Shown here: positions 47,264 to 59,384 of the stretch, piece by piece | How the letters are laid out: each line of letters opens with the position of its first letter | Numbering within the stretch: position 1 is the first letter of the stretch | Assembly (NCBI GenBank): GCA_029582165.1 | Contig: CM055874.1 | Span: 942,114 to 1,006,113, forward strand | DNA length: 64,000 nucleotides | From: Portulaca oleracea | Lineage: Eukaryota > Streptophyta > Magnoliopsida > Caryophyllales > Portulacaceae | Reading direction: 5' to 3' | Notes under the pieces: generated by a model | Told to the model about the DNA's origin: nothing | Seen by the model: only the letters and a program-made list of their open reading frames with translations | The model's database searches: none | Translations under genes and position numbers: made by a program

Positions 47264-47527
47264 CTCCCTCGTCTCAAAACAAATTGTTCATGTTTGATGT
47301 TTTAGGTCAAAACTTTCAAATTTTGCCATTAATTTATCAAATTATATATTTAATTATTATACTATAAGATTGGCACTATTATATTTGTGATAAAAAAAAT
47401 ACTTTTTACTTGAATACAATACTATTAATCTTGCTTAGATAAAACGTGAAAATTTATTGAACAAAGTATTGCGTTGAAGACCGTAAAAAAATATATAAAA
47501 TGGATAAATTAATTAGAACAAAGAAAG
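47264..47527. mobile_element. Stowaway MITE
   Basis: Left end CTCCCTCGTCTCAAAACAAATTG next to TA; decayed right end TTAATTAGAACAAAGAAAG next to TA. The interior GGTCAAAACTTTCAAATTTT shares its layout with the element at 31361. Confidence 0.7.
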
Positions 47528-47937
47528 TATATTTTACGTTTGCATTTCGTACTTATTAGTTTTATATGACCAAAATACAAGTAGTATAAAACTCGCAATT
47601 GATGTCACCAAAAATCTTGATGATATGAATGACTAATCAAGTTCTAGAAACCAAAAATGAGTCCCACACATTTCGTTATTAACGTAATCTTCAACCCTCC
47701 CTTCAAGTCAGAAAAGCCTCACCCTCCAAAGACCATCCCATCTGAAAATTATACCCCCTTTTTTCCTAGTCATCCTTTTTTTATTTTTTTAAAAAAAAGA
47801 AAAATTGTCACACAATTAAATATACTTAATGCAATATGACGTCATGTCACTATTATGTGACGTACTCAAGACTTATTTCTTTCAAGAGGGTTTTCTTTTA
47901 TTTTTTTTAATCTTTATTCTTAACCCTTTAACGTACG

Positions 47938-47950
47938 TATATATATACAC
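47938..47950 (+). promoter_or_regulatory. probable TATA box of the LBD gene
   Basis: TATATATATACAC lies about 125 bp upstream of the ATG and is followed by a CT-rich leader. Confidence 0.5.
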
Positions 47951-48073
47951 CCACCCCTGTGCTTTTGCTTAACTCATCACCACCACTTTCACTCTCAAAA
48001 TTCCCTCCTTAAAAAATCATTTTCTTTCTCTCCCTAGAAAAAAAAAGGAAAAAAAAAGGAAGAAGGGAAAAAA

Positions 48074-50526
48074 ATGGAGATGAGCAGCAGCAGTGAGAAG
48101 GCACTATCATCATCACCTGCATCGAGTGCACCGTGCTCCCCGGGAGCCGGAGCATCGCCCGATCATCATCATCAGAATCCAACGGTGATCATGAGCCCGT
48201 GCGCCGCCTGTAAGATTCTCCGGCGACGGTGCGCCGATAAGTGTGTGTTGGCACCGTACTTTCCACCCACTGACCCTCTCAAGTTCACCATTGCTCATAA
48301 GGTCTTTGGTGCTAGCAATATCATCAAGTTGCTCCAGGTAAATTAATTAATTAATTATCATAATTAATCTTTGTATTTCTTGGTTAATTGTTGCTATGAT
48401 TTAACTTAATTGTGATCTTACATGTGCATTTTGTGGAAATTGGACCTGCCTAATTACGAGCATTTCCTCTAAAATTTACGCAAATTTATGAGTATTGTAG
48501 TGCAGTTTTATCAGCATTTTAAAATGAAGTTTATGAGAGAATTTGTCCCTCTTATCTTTGCTCTTTAATTATGTTATGTTATTATGACCATACTTTTATC
48601 TCTCTAGAGCTTAAGAACATTGTTATAAGACTATATTTTTCAAATTTATTTTTTCTATTATTATTAGCATATTTGATCTTTTTAAAGTTATATGTGACTA
48701 TTGTAGTATAGTTTGATGTACATTTTTCATGAGGTTCTTGTGTTTTCAGGAGTATAATCCGAGTGCTGGTGCATTTTGTGTGCATGTACGATTACATGAT
48801 CTCTTTAAGATTATATATTGAAAAATATAATATAGTTCAACCACAGTGATACTTAACTATTTATCCATGATTTAACTAGAAAATTGAAGGAAAAAAAGAA
48901 ACAAGAAAAGCTTATAATAAATATTTGCCCAAGTTTTTTTAAATCTCTAATATGACATTATATGTTTCGAGATGATTCTTAGCACGCCGATGATAGTGGT
49001 GAGTTTCTTCCTACTTTGATGTATTATATAAAAAAAGATTGACCTGATGAATACTAATAAATATTTAGCTCAACGAACAAAATTACAGTCATATATAACT
49101 ACTTTTCAAGTACATTAAGTTGGGATTCTTTTAGGTATATGTCATTGAATAAGTCCTAACTACCAAGCCTTATCATCTTTGAATGAATTCAGTCTTACAT
49201 TGAAGTTGTAACAAATGATTACTTCATTTATAATTCCCATGGAGTATAACATATGGTTTGACCTAATAAATATGTATAGCTACTGCCTCCCTAGCTAATG
49301 CCCTAAGAAGGCCGTTACATATCCAATATATCTATATGTACCTTAGTATCAATCATTCCTGCATACATAGCTTATAAAGTATATGTACATTTTCAAAAGT
49401 TAAGTATAAATCCAATTCAACAAAAATCCTAGGTAGGTAAATCACAATTAACTTATGGTCAAATTTATGAAAACCAAAATTTAACCTAAAAGCAACTTTC
49501 TTTTGTGCCACCTAAAATACCCACAAATTACTTTGCATGGCTAGCTTCAAGAGAAAGTCCTCATTGGTTCAATTTTTATTGGCATATATAAACATAAATG
49601 AAGATGTCAACCCTAATCAAAGGAAAGTGAGTAGTATTTTCTTTTTCCCCTCAAGTTTGTTTCACACTAACCAAGGAAATGAAGGAGGATATTTGATACC
49701 ATGTCAATGATAATTACCCATTATAAAGATGTCAAGTGGTTCCATTCCCTCAAAAAAAAAAAAGAAAAAAAAAGATGTCAAGTGGTTCCCTTATGCACAA
49801 TGGTCAATTGTTCCCTTGCTTGCTATCCATCACTTTTTACAATAAAAGGATGTGACCATATTATAAGTGGAAATTAAAGTAGTACTTGTAACTATTTGGG
49901 TCAATTTTACACCTCTAAATAATGCAATCCATTTCCCTATCAAGAAATAATATTAAAATAATACAATCCGTTTCACATTCCACTAAAAGGGGATATTTGC
50001 ATGACTTGTCACTATTCTTTTACGTATATTGTTTGTTGAGATAAGACTGTCTATATCTAGATTTCCTCAAACTTTGTACAAGTTTACAAGGAATTCAAAC
50101 TAAGAGTTGTTATTGTTGATGTTGCTTTTGGTTTTTGCTTTTCACTAAACAAATCAATCATAATTTTTTCAGGATCTTCCTGAGTCCCAAAGAGCCGATG
50201 CAGTGAGCAGTATGGTGTATGAGGCGAACGCAAGACTTCGTGACCCGGTGTATGGATGTACAGGGGCGATATGCCAACTTCAGAAGCAAGTAAGCGATTT
50301 GCAAGCGGAGCTAGCGAAAGCGCAAGCTGAGATTGTCAACATGCAATGCCAACAAGCCAACCTACTAGCCTTCATTTGCATGGAAATGACACAATCTCAA
50401 GAAGCCAATTCTACTACATCACCCCAACAACAATTTGAGACTACTACTAACAATGATCATGGCTTCTTGAACTTCTACGAGGAAAACAACAACCTTAGCA
50501 CAATTTGGGAGCCGCTTTGGGCGTGA
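48074..50526 (+). CDS. class I LOB-domain (LBD) transcription factor, LBD1/LBD11 type
   Basis: Two exons, 48074-48337 and 50173-50526, with an 1835-bp phase-0 intron. The product is 205 residues. The LOB domain starts at about residue 43 with the zinc-binding C-x2-C-x6-C-x3-C block CAACKILRRRCADKC. It continues through APYFPPTDPLKFTIAHKVFGASNIIKL (GAS block) and DLPESQRADAVSSMVYEA, and ends with the Leu-zipper-like coiled coil in AICQLQKQVSDLQAELAKAQAE, which marks class I. The intron falls at the LLQ/DLPESQ junction, the usual LBD position. The C-terminus is acidic and ends TIWEPLWA, like the WxPLW ends of LBD1/LBD11, factors tied to vascular cambium and secondary growth. N-terminal Ser-rich and His-rich stretches are variable. 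A nuclear DNA-binding regulator; subtype moderately sure. Confidence 0.95.
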
Positions 50527-53000
50527 ACGAATGAAAAAGAAAGAGCCCTCGAATCATAGTAGAAAATATACATTCTATTTTAATTTTTTCAACAAATAAG
50601 ACTAGTAATTTTAGCTAAGAATTAAAGAAGAAATTAATGGGACAAAAAGTTGTTCCAATTAGTCATAGTATTAGGGGAAAGAAGAGAGACTTTTAAAAAG
50701 ATTAGAAGAGAGTATTAAGGGTGAAAAAAAGGACAAAAAGTTGTCCTTTCAATAGTGAGGGCTTTGAACTTAGCTAGATAGCTAGTTACACTAATTATTC
50801 TTGTATCAAACTCTACTTTTTATTTGGTAACCTAATTCTATCTTCTAGCTAAAGTCTTCTCTTTAGCCACCACTTCACTATCAACTTCTTTGTCTTTCTC
50901 ATTTTTGCCAAATTAACTGCATTTTAATTGATTATTGGTTGGTATATACATCTAAAAATTATCATGAATAAAGAAAATTGTTACAATTTATTTACTAATG
51001 ATGCATGGTAGGAATTACATATACAATATTAGTAAATCACAAGATTATACTGCCAAAAAAATCATAAAATTTCAAAAAAAAAGAAAATACTCCCGTAAAA
51101 AGAAATATTTATCAGTTTTATGTAAATAAAAATAGACAAATTCTTTATCAAAAAAATAGACAAATTCACTTACATTCCTAAATATCAAACTGTCTTAGCA
51201 ATCCAGCAAAGTTTTTTTTTTTAGGACATACAAGTACAATACATAATTTTGTTACTTCAACCTAAAAGGAATTTATTAGCTTTAGTTTCTAACTTATAAT
51301 AATGAAATTAGTTAAATTTCCTTTTGCATAATCAAAATAAATAAATCCAATAAATTTCAAACATAAACAATATATATCTCTTTTTAAGACCATACGAAAA
51401 ATAAGACTCCCATGACCACCGACGGATCTTAGGCTAAGTCAAGGGTGGTCACGGACACTGGTAACACGAAAAAAAAATAATTTGGGATAAAAAAAAAATT
51501 GGATTTTTGTATACCAGAAGAATATAATAATATATTGGTCATCTCTAATTAGAAGACCTAAATCTACCATGACATAGTCTAAATTCTCGATATTCAACCT
51601 AATAATATATTTTTACCTTTTTGACCTCAGCTTGTATAAGAAATTCTTTTTCCTCAAATAAGAAGTCTTTACCTTTTTTCCTTCCAAGTTCCAACTAGTC
51701 TTCAATAAATAAATTTTTTTTAAAAAAAAAAAACCTATTTGTAGTCTTTTTCTTTTTCTTTTTTTTTAAGGAAGTACTATTTGTAGTCTTATACATGCAT
51801 TTAAGTTTCAAAATAATCTGGCATTGAATTCAGTCATAAACGTTGAGTATAAGCTAGAAAAATTCTTATCTTTGTCCACAAATGCCGTAAGTCCACAAAT
51901 ACTGTACTATTTCATTTTTTTACTTTTTTTTAATTTCATATGGAGGGTCCAAGGACAAATTTGGAGCACACATATTGTCTAACTTTTACCAGATAATTAG
52001 ACAAAATTTTCTACTTAAAAGGGGTTGAAAAAACGCACCAAAAGTCAAGCAAAACAAAGTTTGGCAACTAAAACAAATTAGTTAATTAATTAATTAATTG
52101 TAATTAGAAGCCTAATGTCATCTTAATCCATCAATAAATAAGGTGGCTTGAAATAATTAAATACTACCAAAAAGTTTGGCAACTGTTTATTCAATTAGGC
52201 CAATAGGCTGTGATTTGTGTTCACAATGAGTTTAATTAGTTGAACCCTAGGATGAACGATCGAAAAGTGGTAATTTGTTGAGATAAAAATATTTATATGA
52301 ATTCTTAAGATTTGTAATAGTATATTGGATTAGACTATGTTTGGCAATAGTTTTGTAGTTAACCTTTGACATTTTGATTGAGTCAGAATTCTAACTTGAT
52401 AAATATTAATATGGTCGTTCATCATCCTCCGATCCTATATTCTATGACATTCTGCTACACATTTTTTGTTTTTTGAGGGCTATATAAAAAGGGTAAAAAG
52501 AAAATGGAATTTATTGAAAGATAGTGTTTCACATTTAAAAATAACTTATTTGTGTTTTAACTAAGAGTGAAAGGTACATGCATGAAAGCAGAAGGGAACA
52601 AAAATGAAGAAGAAAATAAGGAGTAATGAAGTAGTGTCATTGGAGGAGAGAAAATCTATGAAGGAGGAAGAAGAGAGCATTAGAAGGATGATATCTTTTG
52701 GTTTTCATTGTCTCTGGTCCAAAGTTATATTGAAGGAAATAATTTACTTGATAAAAAAATAACCTTGTAACAATTTTCACAAAGTATTATATACAAACCT
52801 TATTACCTTATAATGCATTCTAAAAAAAATTTTCACTGAAAATAATTCCAATAATTTGGGCATTCCAAATGAAGATTTTGCTTTTATTGAACCTTTTTTT
52901 TTTGCATATACCAACACTCCCCCAAACCCCACCCCCAAAAGAATGTAAGAACTAGTGTGAACAAGAGTATGAATTTGCAAGTGTTCATAAGAACACATGC
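50527..53000. other. 3' flank of the LBD gene and AT-rich DNA
   Basis: 3' UTR to roughly 50900, then AT-rich DNA with A-runs. No gene seen. Confidence 0.5.
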
Positions 53001-53300
53001 TTATACCCTTTTTTTCATGCGGTGTGTAAAGTATAGTAATGATATGGTATGATAAAAATGTGGATATTGTAATATGATGTAGTACGGTGCAGTAAGTTGT
53101 GGTAATATTTGTGATAAGAATTGTTGGCGTGATAGTTGAGGAGTGGGAAATGTGAAAAATAGTGAGAAAAGTGAGGAGAGAGAAAATTATGGTTGTTGTG
53201 GTAAAGTATGGTATAGTATATATGGTAATATGTGATGGTTTGTGGTTAGAGTGATAAATTGTGGTAGGTGCAGTAACACACAAAAGAACATAGCGTCATA
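53001..53300. mobile_element. Tourist-like MITE, decayed
   Basis: The interior is GTGGTA/GTATGGTATGG-rich, with ends CCCTTTTTTTCATGCGG and CACACAAAAGAACATAG that resemble the inverted ends of the element at 37342. The 168-codon minus-strand frame across it (Thr/Ile/Ser-rich) is a consequence of this composition. Confidence 0.5.
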
Positions 53301-54798
53301 ATTTTATAATAAAATAATCTGGTGTTAGGTTGTTGGGATTTATTTATGAGTAATATGTTCCACATCGCAAAAATAAAGGGGAAAAACATAGTATATTGGT
53401 ATATAAGTTCAGTAAATTATTTCTTTTAACACCAATTAATTTAAAGATGAAACTTCACTTACCTTGTCATAAATATTGATTAATGTGACCTGTGCTTAGA
53501 TTAAAGTATTAAACTATAACATACAGTACCATGCAAGATTTAGGAAGATCCAATTATCTCCACATAATCCCATAGATATCACATCTATAATGAGTCTAGC
53601 TAGACAAAATGCTTGACATGAACAAACAAGAAGACCAATGGTATTTGACTATTTTCACTCCCAATAATTAAACATTGTAACATATATAGCATAAGCATAA
53701 TGTAATTGCACTATTGATGAAATGGCAATAATAATGTAGAGAAATTTAAGGATTCAAAATAATGAAGGAGGGAGAATTAAAAGAGGTTAAGAGTTCGAGG
53801 CCACGCGTGGGGCCTTTTGACCTTAAGCCCAATTAAAGCAACCCAACACAACATTACATACACATATACACAACACAACAGTAACACAACGGCCATATCA
53901 AAATATCATATCATAAATCAAACCAAAAACGCGTTTATGCTTTTTGAGCTTCACGTGCAATCCCCATTGCCCATATCACCTCAAAACCCACACTTTTACT
54001 TTTTATTTTCTCAACAATTATTTTAATATTTGCATTCTATGATCTTATCTAGTCTTCTATCAAAAAGAAGTAGAAGTAGTTAATATGTGTTTGATTAGAA
54101 ATAGGTAAGTATAGATGTATTTATAGAGAAACAACTAGAATTGAGTAAGAGCAAGTAAAGTTGGATAGTTTATAGTCCAGCGAAAGGGCAAGTGTTCACG
54201 AATAGTTTGTCATGACAAACCCTAGTCGCCCCATATATCAGTATGTAAGGCATATACAGTACATATTGAATTTACAAAGAGGCATAGATTCAAGACATAT
54301 TCAAACAATATTAAGAGCGCGGTTGTTGTACATTATTTTTTTTATCATTGGTCTTTAGAGCTTGATATATTTACTATTAATTATATTTTTTTTTATAAGT
54401 AGTGGTCATACGAGCCCTTTTATTCAATTCAACTATTAACTATATGTTTAAATTTAATGTTGAGTTAGATGATATAACTTGAATGTGGATAAGTTCATTT
54501 GAGTGGAAGTGGCCGTAAATTAGTGCCTTTGACTACAATCAAGTGTACATAAATATAGTTAGAGATAAATTCATTTGAGAACAAGTTGCTCTAAGCAAGG
54601 TAGTACCTTTGACTACAATTAAGTGTACATAAATATAGTTAAGTGCATATGATTAACCAAATAATAACATAATCAACAAGACCCTATATACTCGGAAGAA
54701 TAAAAGGGTGCACAATTGCACAACATCATTGGCGGATCTCATGCCAACTCAAGGATAACCACAACTACAAATAACCAAAAAAAAAAGTTAATGATTTA
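53301..54798. other. intergenic AT-rich DNA
   Basis: No gene. A near-repeat TTTGACTACAATYAAGTGTACA occurs at about 54528 and 54607. Confidence 0.5.
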
Positions 54799-55182
54799 GG
54801 TTGTGTTCGGCAATAGCGTTTGGGGTAGCGTTTAACGTTTTGATCAAGTCAAAACTTTAATTGCATAAATATTAGCGTTCGGTAAGCTAGCGTTTTGAGG
54901 AGCGTTTAGCGTTTTAAGGAGCGTTCTGTGAAATGCTAATAAAGTTAACGTTTAGCGTTTGGAGTAGTGTTTCATATTTTTCGGTCAAAAATTGTAAATT
55001 TTATCTTTTTGAAATTATTGATACCCGTTTATGTCAATTCACATTAATCTGCTAATTGAACCGCTAAATTTACCGAACACAATTCTCATTTGAACAGTCA
55101 TCCGCTATCCGCTACTTAAACCGCTATCCGCTACTTAAACCGCTATCCGCTATCTAAAACACTAATTTTGTCGAACAGGGCC
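54799..55182. mobile_element. Tourist-like MITE with tandem subterminal motifs
   Basis: Ends GGTTGTGTTCGGCAATAG and TTTTGTCGAACAGGGCC are inverted, with TTA duplicated on both sides (54796-54798 and 55183-55185). The left part holds many AGCGTTT/GCGTTTTG motifs. The right part holds three CCGCTATCCGCTACTTAAA-type tandem units, the inverted counterpart. No coding capacity. Confidence 0.8.
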
Positions 55183-55185
55183 TTA

Positions 55186-55866
55186 ATATAATTTGGGATA
55201 AAAATTATGAATTTTATATGTATCGAATGAATATAATAGTGTATTGGTCACCCCTAATTAAAATACTTAGATTTGTCACTCTACAACAGGACAAATACTA
55301 AAGATTATCGTTGTATCTCAATATGAGCATATCAATTAGTAAAATAGTTCCAAAATATCAAGTTATGACTTTTTTTGTTAAAAAAAGTTTTTGACTTTGG
55401 AAAAATAACTATTTTTTAATCTTAATTTGTTAGATTTTACTTTCTTCATGGCAAGGCAAAGCACACATCCATACACACTAAAACTATACCTTTGTCCCTT
55501 CATTGTCGGTATTCTTAATGGGAAATTCGATCCCTCTCAATCAAACTTTTCGTCCCTCCAATCTTAGTCTATTCTTATGCTTTGCTTTCTAAAAGATTAT
55601 TTATATTTGCATCTAAAGATTGCTTATGTTGGGAGCCTCCCAAATAATATGTAACGTAAAAATAAAACTTCTAAAAATTCATGTTTGTCCATTTGCTTCT
55701 TCTTTACAAAAAGTAACCTCGATTGTTGAAGAGGAATTAGTATTTTTAAATGTGATTAATTGTCACATAGAGGAAGGGAAAAAAAAAAGTAAGCTCAATC
55801 ATTTCATTCTAAAAAGTAAAGTCGTGTTATCTAATTTTCAATAACAATTACATATTTACATATTAG
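55186..55866. other. AT-rich intergenic DNA
   Basis: No supported gene. Confidence 0.5.
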
Positions 55867-55873
55867 TTCACAA

Positions 55874-56275
55874 TTAGGGTTGATCATCAGATTTAGGACT
55901 GGACCGAAAGGATCGAAGATTAAAGTTTATAGCTGAGCTGGATTGGAGACTGGACTAAAAAAAGTTCAATATTAGACTGGATTGACCGAATTTCTTTCGG
56001 TCCTAGACTGGATTTACCGAACTTTATTTGGTTCAATCCGGACTAGCCTATAATGAGAAAGATTAAAAGAAATCTTAAACCTTTAGTTGTTGAGTCATTT
56101 TTAATTCGATCCAGTCCCTAGTCCTTTAGTCAGATCCATGGGTTAGACTTAGGGTCAACTATCATAATCTTTTGGATCGAGGACTAAATCGAACTTTCCT
56201 AAATATATTTGGTCCAGTCCTTGATCCATTTGATCCAATCTTTTTTCACTCCGGACTGGCCATGCACAACCCTAA
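55874..56275. mobile_element. hAT-like element of the CTGGACCGAA family
   Basis: Ends TTAGGGTTGATCA and TGCACAACCCTAA are inverted. TTCACAA is repeated on both sides (55867-55873 and 56276-56282). The interior has GGACTGGACCGAAAG and inverted TTTGGTCCAGTCC motifs, as in the elements at 18668 and 22842. Confidence 0.7.
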
Positions 56276-56282
56276 TTCACAA

Positions 56283-57044
56283 TAGTAACTAATTAGAAAT
56301 CTATCATTCATATCAGACAATATTCATATTGTAAAAGCAGAAACAATTTACAAAATTTATAACTTAAAAAAAAAAGTGAAACGAATGACCTTACATGTTT
56401 GACAATGCTCCCGAGTACTCTATCAATATGTAACACTTATTTTAAACAAAAAACAAGATGGTTATCAACAACAACAAATGTTACACATATTTGTTAAGAA
56501 AACATTTCCATTGAAATGGTAAGAAAAAGTTGAGACTACTTGACAAAAGGCCCTAGGGCTAGGCATAATATGAATATGACTACATGAGGTTGAGCAAGAT
56601 GGGACAAGTAATAATAACCCAAGTGTGACAACCCACTATGTATGCTCAAGCAAGATATGTCATATATATTGATGGAAAGAAGTGGCTAAGGTTGTGTGTG
56701 GCTCTATCACCTTATATCTTCATGTCTCCTTGGGAATATATTGTGTTGTCCATATATTTGTCTATTGCAAGAATGATTGAACTCTTCTTCATCTCCTTTC
56801 ACAATGTGAAGTATGAACATTCAAGTCTTAATGAACAACAAACACCCCCCCCCCCTCCCTTCCAAAAAATGGAAAACAAAAATATATAATTAGAATAGTT
56901 AAGATAGTGATATTATTCTCATTTTCTAAAGTCATAAGATATATTTATAGACGTGGAAGACATCGCAGACTACATGTGTGTCACTCCACAACGTCAGGTT
57001 TGAATATGGATGCTTCCACATTGCATTTTTGTAAGTTGACCTAG
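56283..57044. other. intergenic DNA
   Basis: No gene supported. A short C-run lies at 56841-56855. Confidence 0.45.
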
Positions 57045-57060
57045 CGAAAGCGACTTGAAT

Positions 57061-57231
57061 AAGGCAACCCGTTGTACAAAGCGTTTCAGTAAATGGGGAC
57101 TTGGGGAACCATAAAGGTGTAATGTATGCAAACCTTACCTTACATTTCTGTAAGAGACTACTTCCAAGATTCGAATTCATAACCTCACAACCACACGGCA
57201 ACAACTCAATAGCTGCGCCAATGCCCCCTTC
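57061..57231 (-). mobile_element. tRNA-derived SINE, Au-like, with target-site duplication
   Basis: Read on the minus strand, it begins GGAAGGGGGCATTGGCGCAG and has A-box-like (GCGCAGCTATTGAG) and B-box-like (GAATTCGAATC) pol III promoter elements. It continues AGTCTCTTACAGAAATGTAA, GGTAAGGTTTGCATACATTA and CACCTTTATGGTTCCCCAAG, matching the layout of plant Au SINEs, and ends near GGGTTGCCTT. Direct repeats CGAAAGCGACTTGAAT (57045-57060) and CGAAAGTGACTCGAGT (57232-57247) flank it with three mismatches. The family name rests on remembered consensus. Confidence 0.75.
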
Positions 57232-57247
57232 CGAAAGTGACTCGAGT

Positions 57248-58272
57248 CATTTCAATTTTTTTTTTCCTTTGCTAAATTTATTCATTTTCGTGTTTGTGAA
57301 GATAATGTGTGTGGAACCAATGTGTATATTCTGTGGGCTTGACCTACCAGGATTTAGGTTTCCCCAGCCCGTAAAGTCCTACCAACTAGCAACATGACAA
57401 CATGCAAAGCTTTGGACTTGGTCCAAAAACAAAGAATGATAAAGAATAAAGGTTCCACATATCAATCGTATTTTAGCTCTCAACTTGCTGGAAATTTGTC
57501 GACAGTTATGCAAGTTGATGGTCCATAATTAGTATGGTTTGGTCACCATTTATTGTATTATTATATATTAAAAATAATGAAAAATTGAATTCTGACAGGT
57601 TCTACTTTCAGTTTTTATATGTCGATGATTCTAATTATTCTTCAGATTGTTGGTCACTAAAAGCCAAAAATTGTGTTCGAGTGGGATCTTCACAAAGTCG
57701 ATGGCGGTGAGCGATGGAAAACTTACGTGTACAAGCAAGTATGTGTTTGACACGTTAGTGTTGCGTTGAGTCACCGCCCCTTGACTTGGTGATGTCTCAG
57801 CTGGTGAATACAATTTTTATGTTTTTGAGACCATTTGAATACAAAAAATCAGCACTACTAATATACAAAAGCAGAAAGTATGGATCATCAAAATCCAACC
57901 TTCCAAAAAAAAATTAAAAAACAAAACTAATTTGAAAAAGCAAGTAGTATGTACTTTACACATAGTCATACTATAAGAAAAAACTTTTAGTACTTATCTT
58001 TTGTCATACTGTAAGAGTAATGCAAATTTTTAAGCCAGTTTACTCGTTACTATTACTTTGCTAATGTTGGGCCTGAGAACCTATTGGTTGATGATGGAAG
58101 GGCCCAAATGCTGGCCCAAGAAACTCTAACACCAAGGATCAAATTAGGGTTATGTAGTTATGGGCACTCTCATAGCCATTAGCCCATTACCCAATTTGAG
58201 TAAACTCTTGGACTTATTTAGGGTTATTAAGGATGGCCCAAAAATTACCATAAAATCAAGTGAAGATCACGA
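57248..58272. other. intergenic DNA
   Basis: No gene recognised. Sequence 57600-57830 is of balanced composition but has no supported reading frame. Confidence 0.45.
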
Positions 58273-58280
58273 GATTCCGA

Positions 58281-59376
58281 TAGACCTGGCAATCGGATGT
58301 GTCAGATCGGGTTCAAATCGGATGACTTCGGGTTCGGGTTTGCTTATATCACCCATACTTCGAATCGGGTTTGGTTCGGGCAGGGTTCGGATTCAATTTG
58401 ACTCCGGATAGATCTTGTCCAGGTCAGATCGGGTCCGGCTTGGGTTTAACCGGATCATCTTCGCGCTAGAATCGGTTGAAACTTTTTACAGGTCGGGTTT
58501 AGTCGGATTAGGTCAAATTTGGATTGGGTTGATTCAGTTGCTTGTTTTTGGATGCATCCAAGGTTGTATTTATATTCGGGTCGGATTACTTTCGGGTGGA
58601 GTTATTTTCGTATTCCGTTAAAATTTATTTAATACTAAAATGACAATTTCTAATTTTGAGTAAATATTTATCGCATAATGAAATAGTTTATGGTGCATGA
58701 TTCTGATTCATTAGTTTGTCCTCTGTACTGTACTGTATGGAAATCACTCAAAAATAATATTAACTACTATATTAGGCCTTGTTTTTTTCTGCGGTTGGCA
58801 AACTACAATACCACAGCATAACGCAGTTTGCCACAACTCACCACATTTTACTACAAATCATTACTTTTCTCTCTTCTCACTTTTCTCCTTACTTTTTAGT
58901 TTTTACATTCTCTCCTCACCTATCCCACATACTAATAACCTACCACAATTCTATCACACCACACTATGCCACAAAAATGACGCAAAAAAGAACAGGGCCT
59001 TAGTTGAAAGTCAAATAAATGACAATTCGGAAAAAAAAAATTGTATTTTTTTCAATATTATTTGAATTAAACGCATAAATAATTAACAACTCGGTGAAAT
59101 TCGGTTCGAATGTATCTCGAGTCGGGTAAAATTCGATTCGACTATGTCTTGGGTTGGATTAAAATTGATTCGAACGATTTTCGGATACGGGTTTATTCGG
59201 GTTTAGCATGCCTCGGATCAGGCTCGGGTCGTTTCGGATTATTTCAGATGCTTTCCTTATTCGGGAAACTTCGGGTTTCGATTCGGATCAGAGTGATCCG
59301 GGTTCCGGATGAAGACCAGGTCTCGACATTCGGATGCGGTTCGGATTCGGATTTCGGATAAGGATTGCCAGGTCTA
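58281..59376. mobile_element. hAT-type non-autonomous element with nested Tourist-like MITE
   Basis: Ends TAGACCTGGCAATC and GATTGCCAGGTCTA are near-perfect inverted repeats. The exact 8-bp duplication GATTCCGA flanks it (58273-58280 and 59377-59384), diagnostic of hAT. The body is saturated with TCGGGTTCGG/TCGGATTCGG motifs. No transposase is readable. A second element sits inside at 58775-58999. Confidence 0.88.
58775..58999. mobile_element. Tourist-like MITE nested in the hAT element
   Basis: Ends GGCCTTGTTTTTTTCTGCG and CGCAAAAAAGAACAGGGCC are inverted. TTA is duplicated (58772-58774 and 59000-59002). 225 bp with a CCACA-rich body. Because it interrupts the hAT element, it inserted later. 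Confidence 0.85.
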
Positions 59377-59384
59377 GATTCCGA

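Noticed and set aside
52777..53283. 168-codon minus-strand Thr/Ile-rich frame
   Set aside because: It is composed of MITE body sequence, has no domain, and similar composition appears in the other MITE copies.
57090..57231. Possible tRNA gene suggested by A- and B-box motifs
   Set aside because: The boxes belong to a SINE; no cloverleaf or anticodon stem can be formed.
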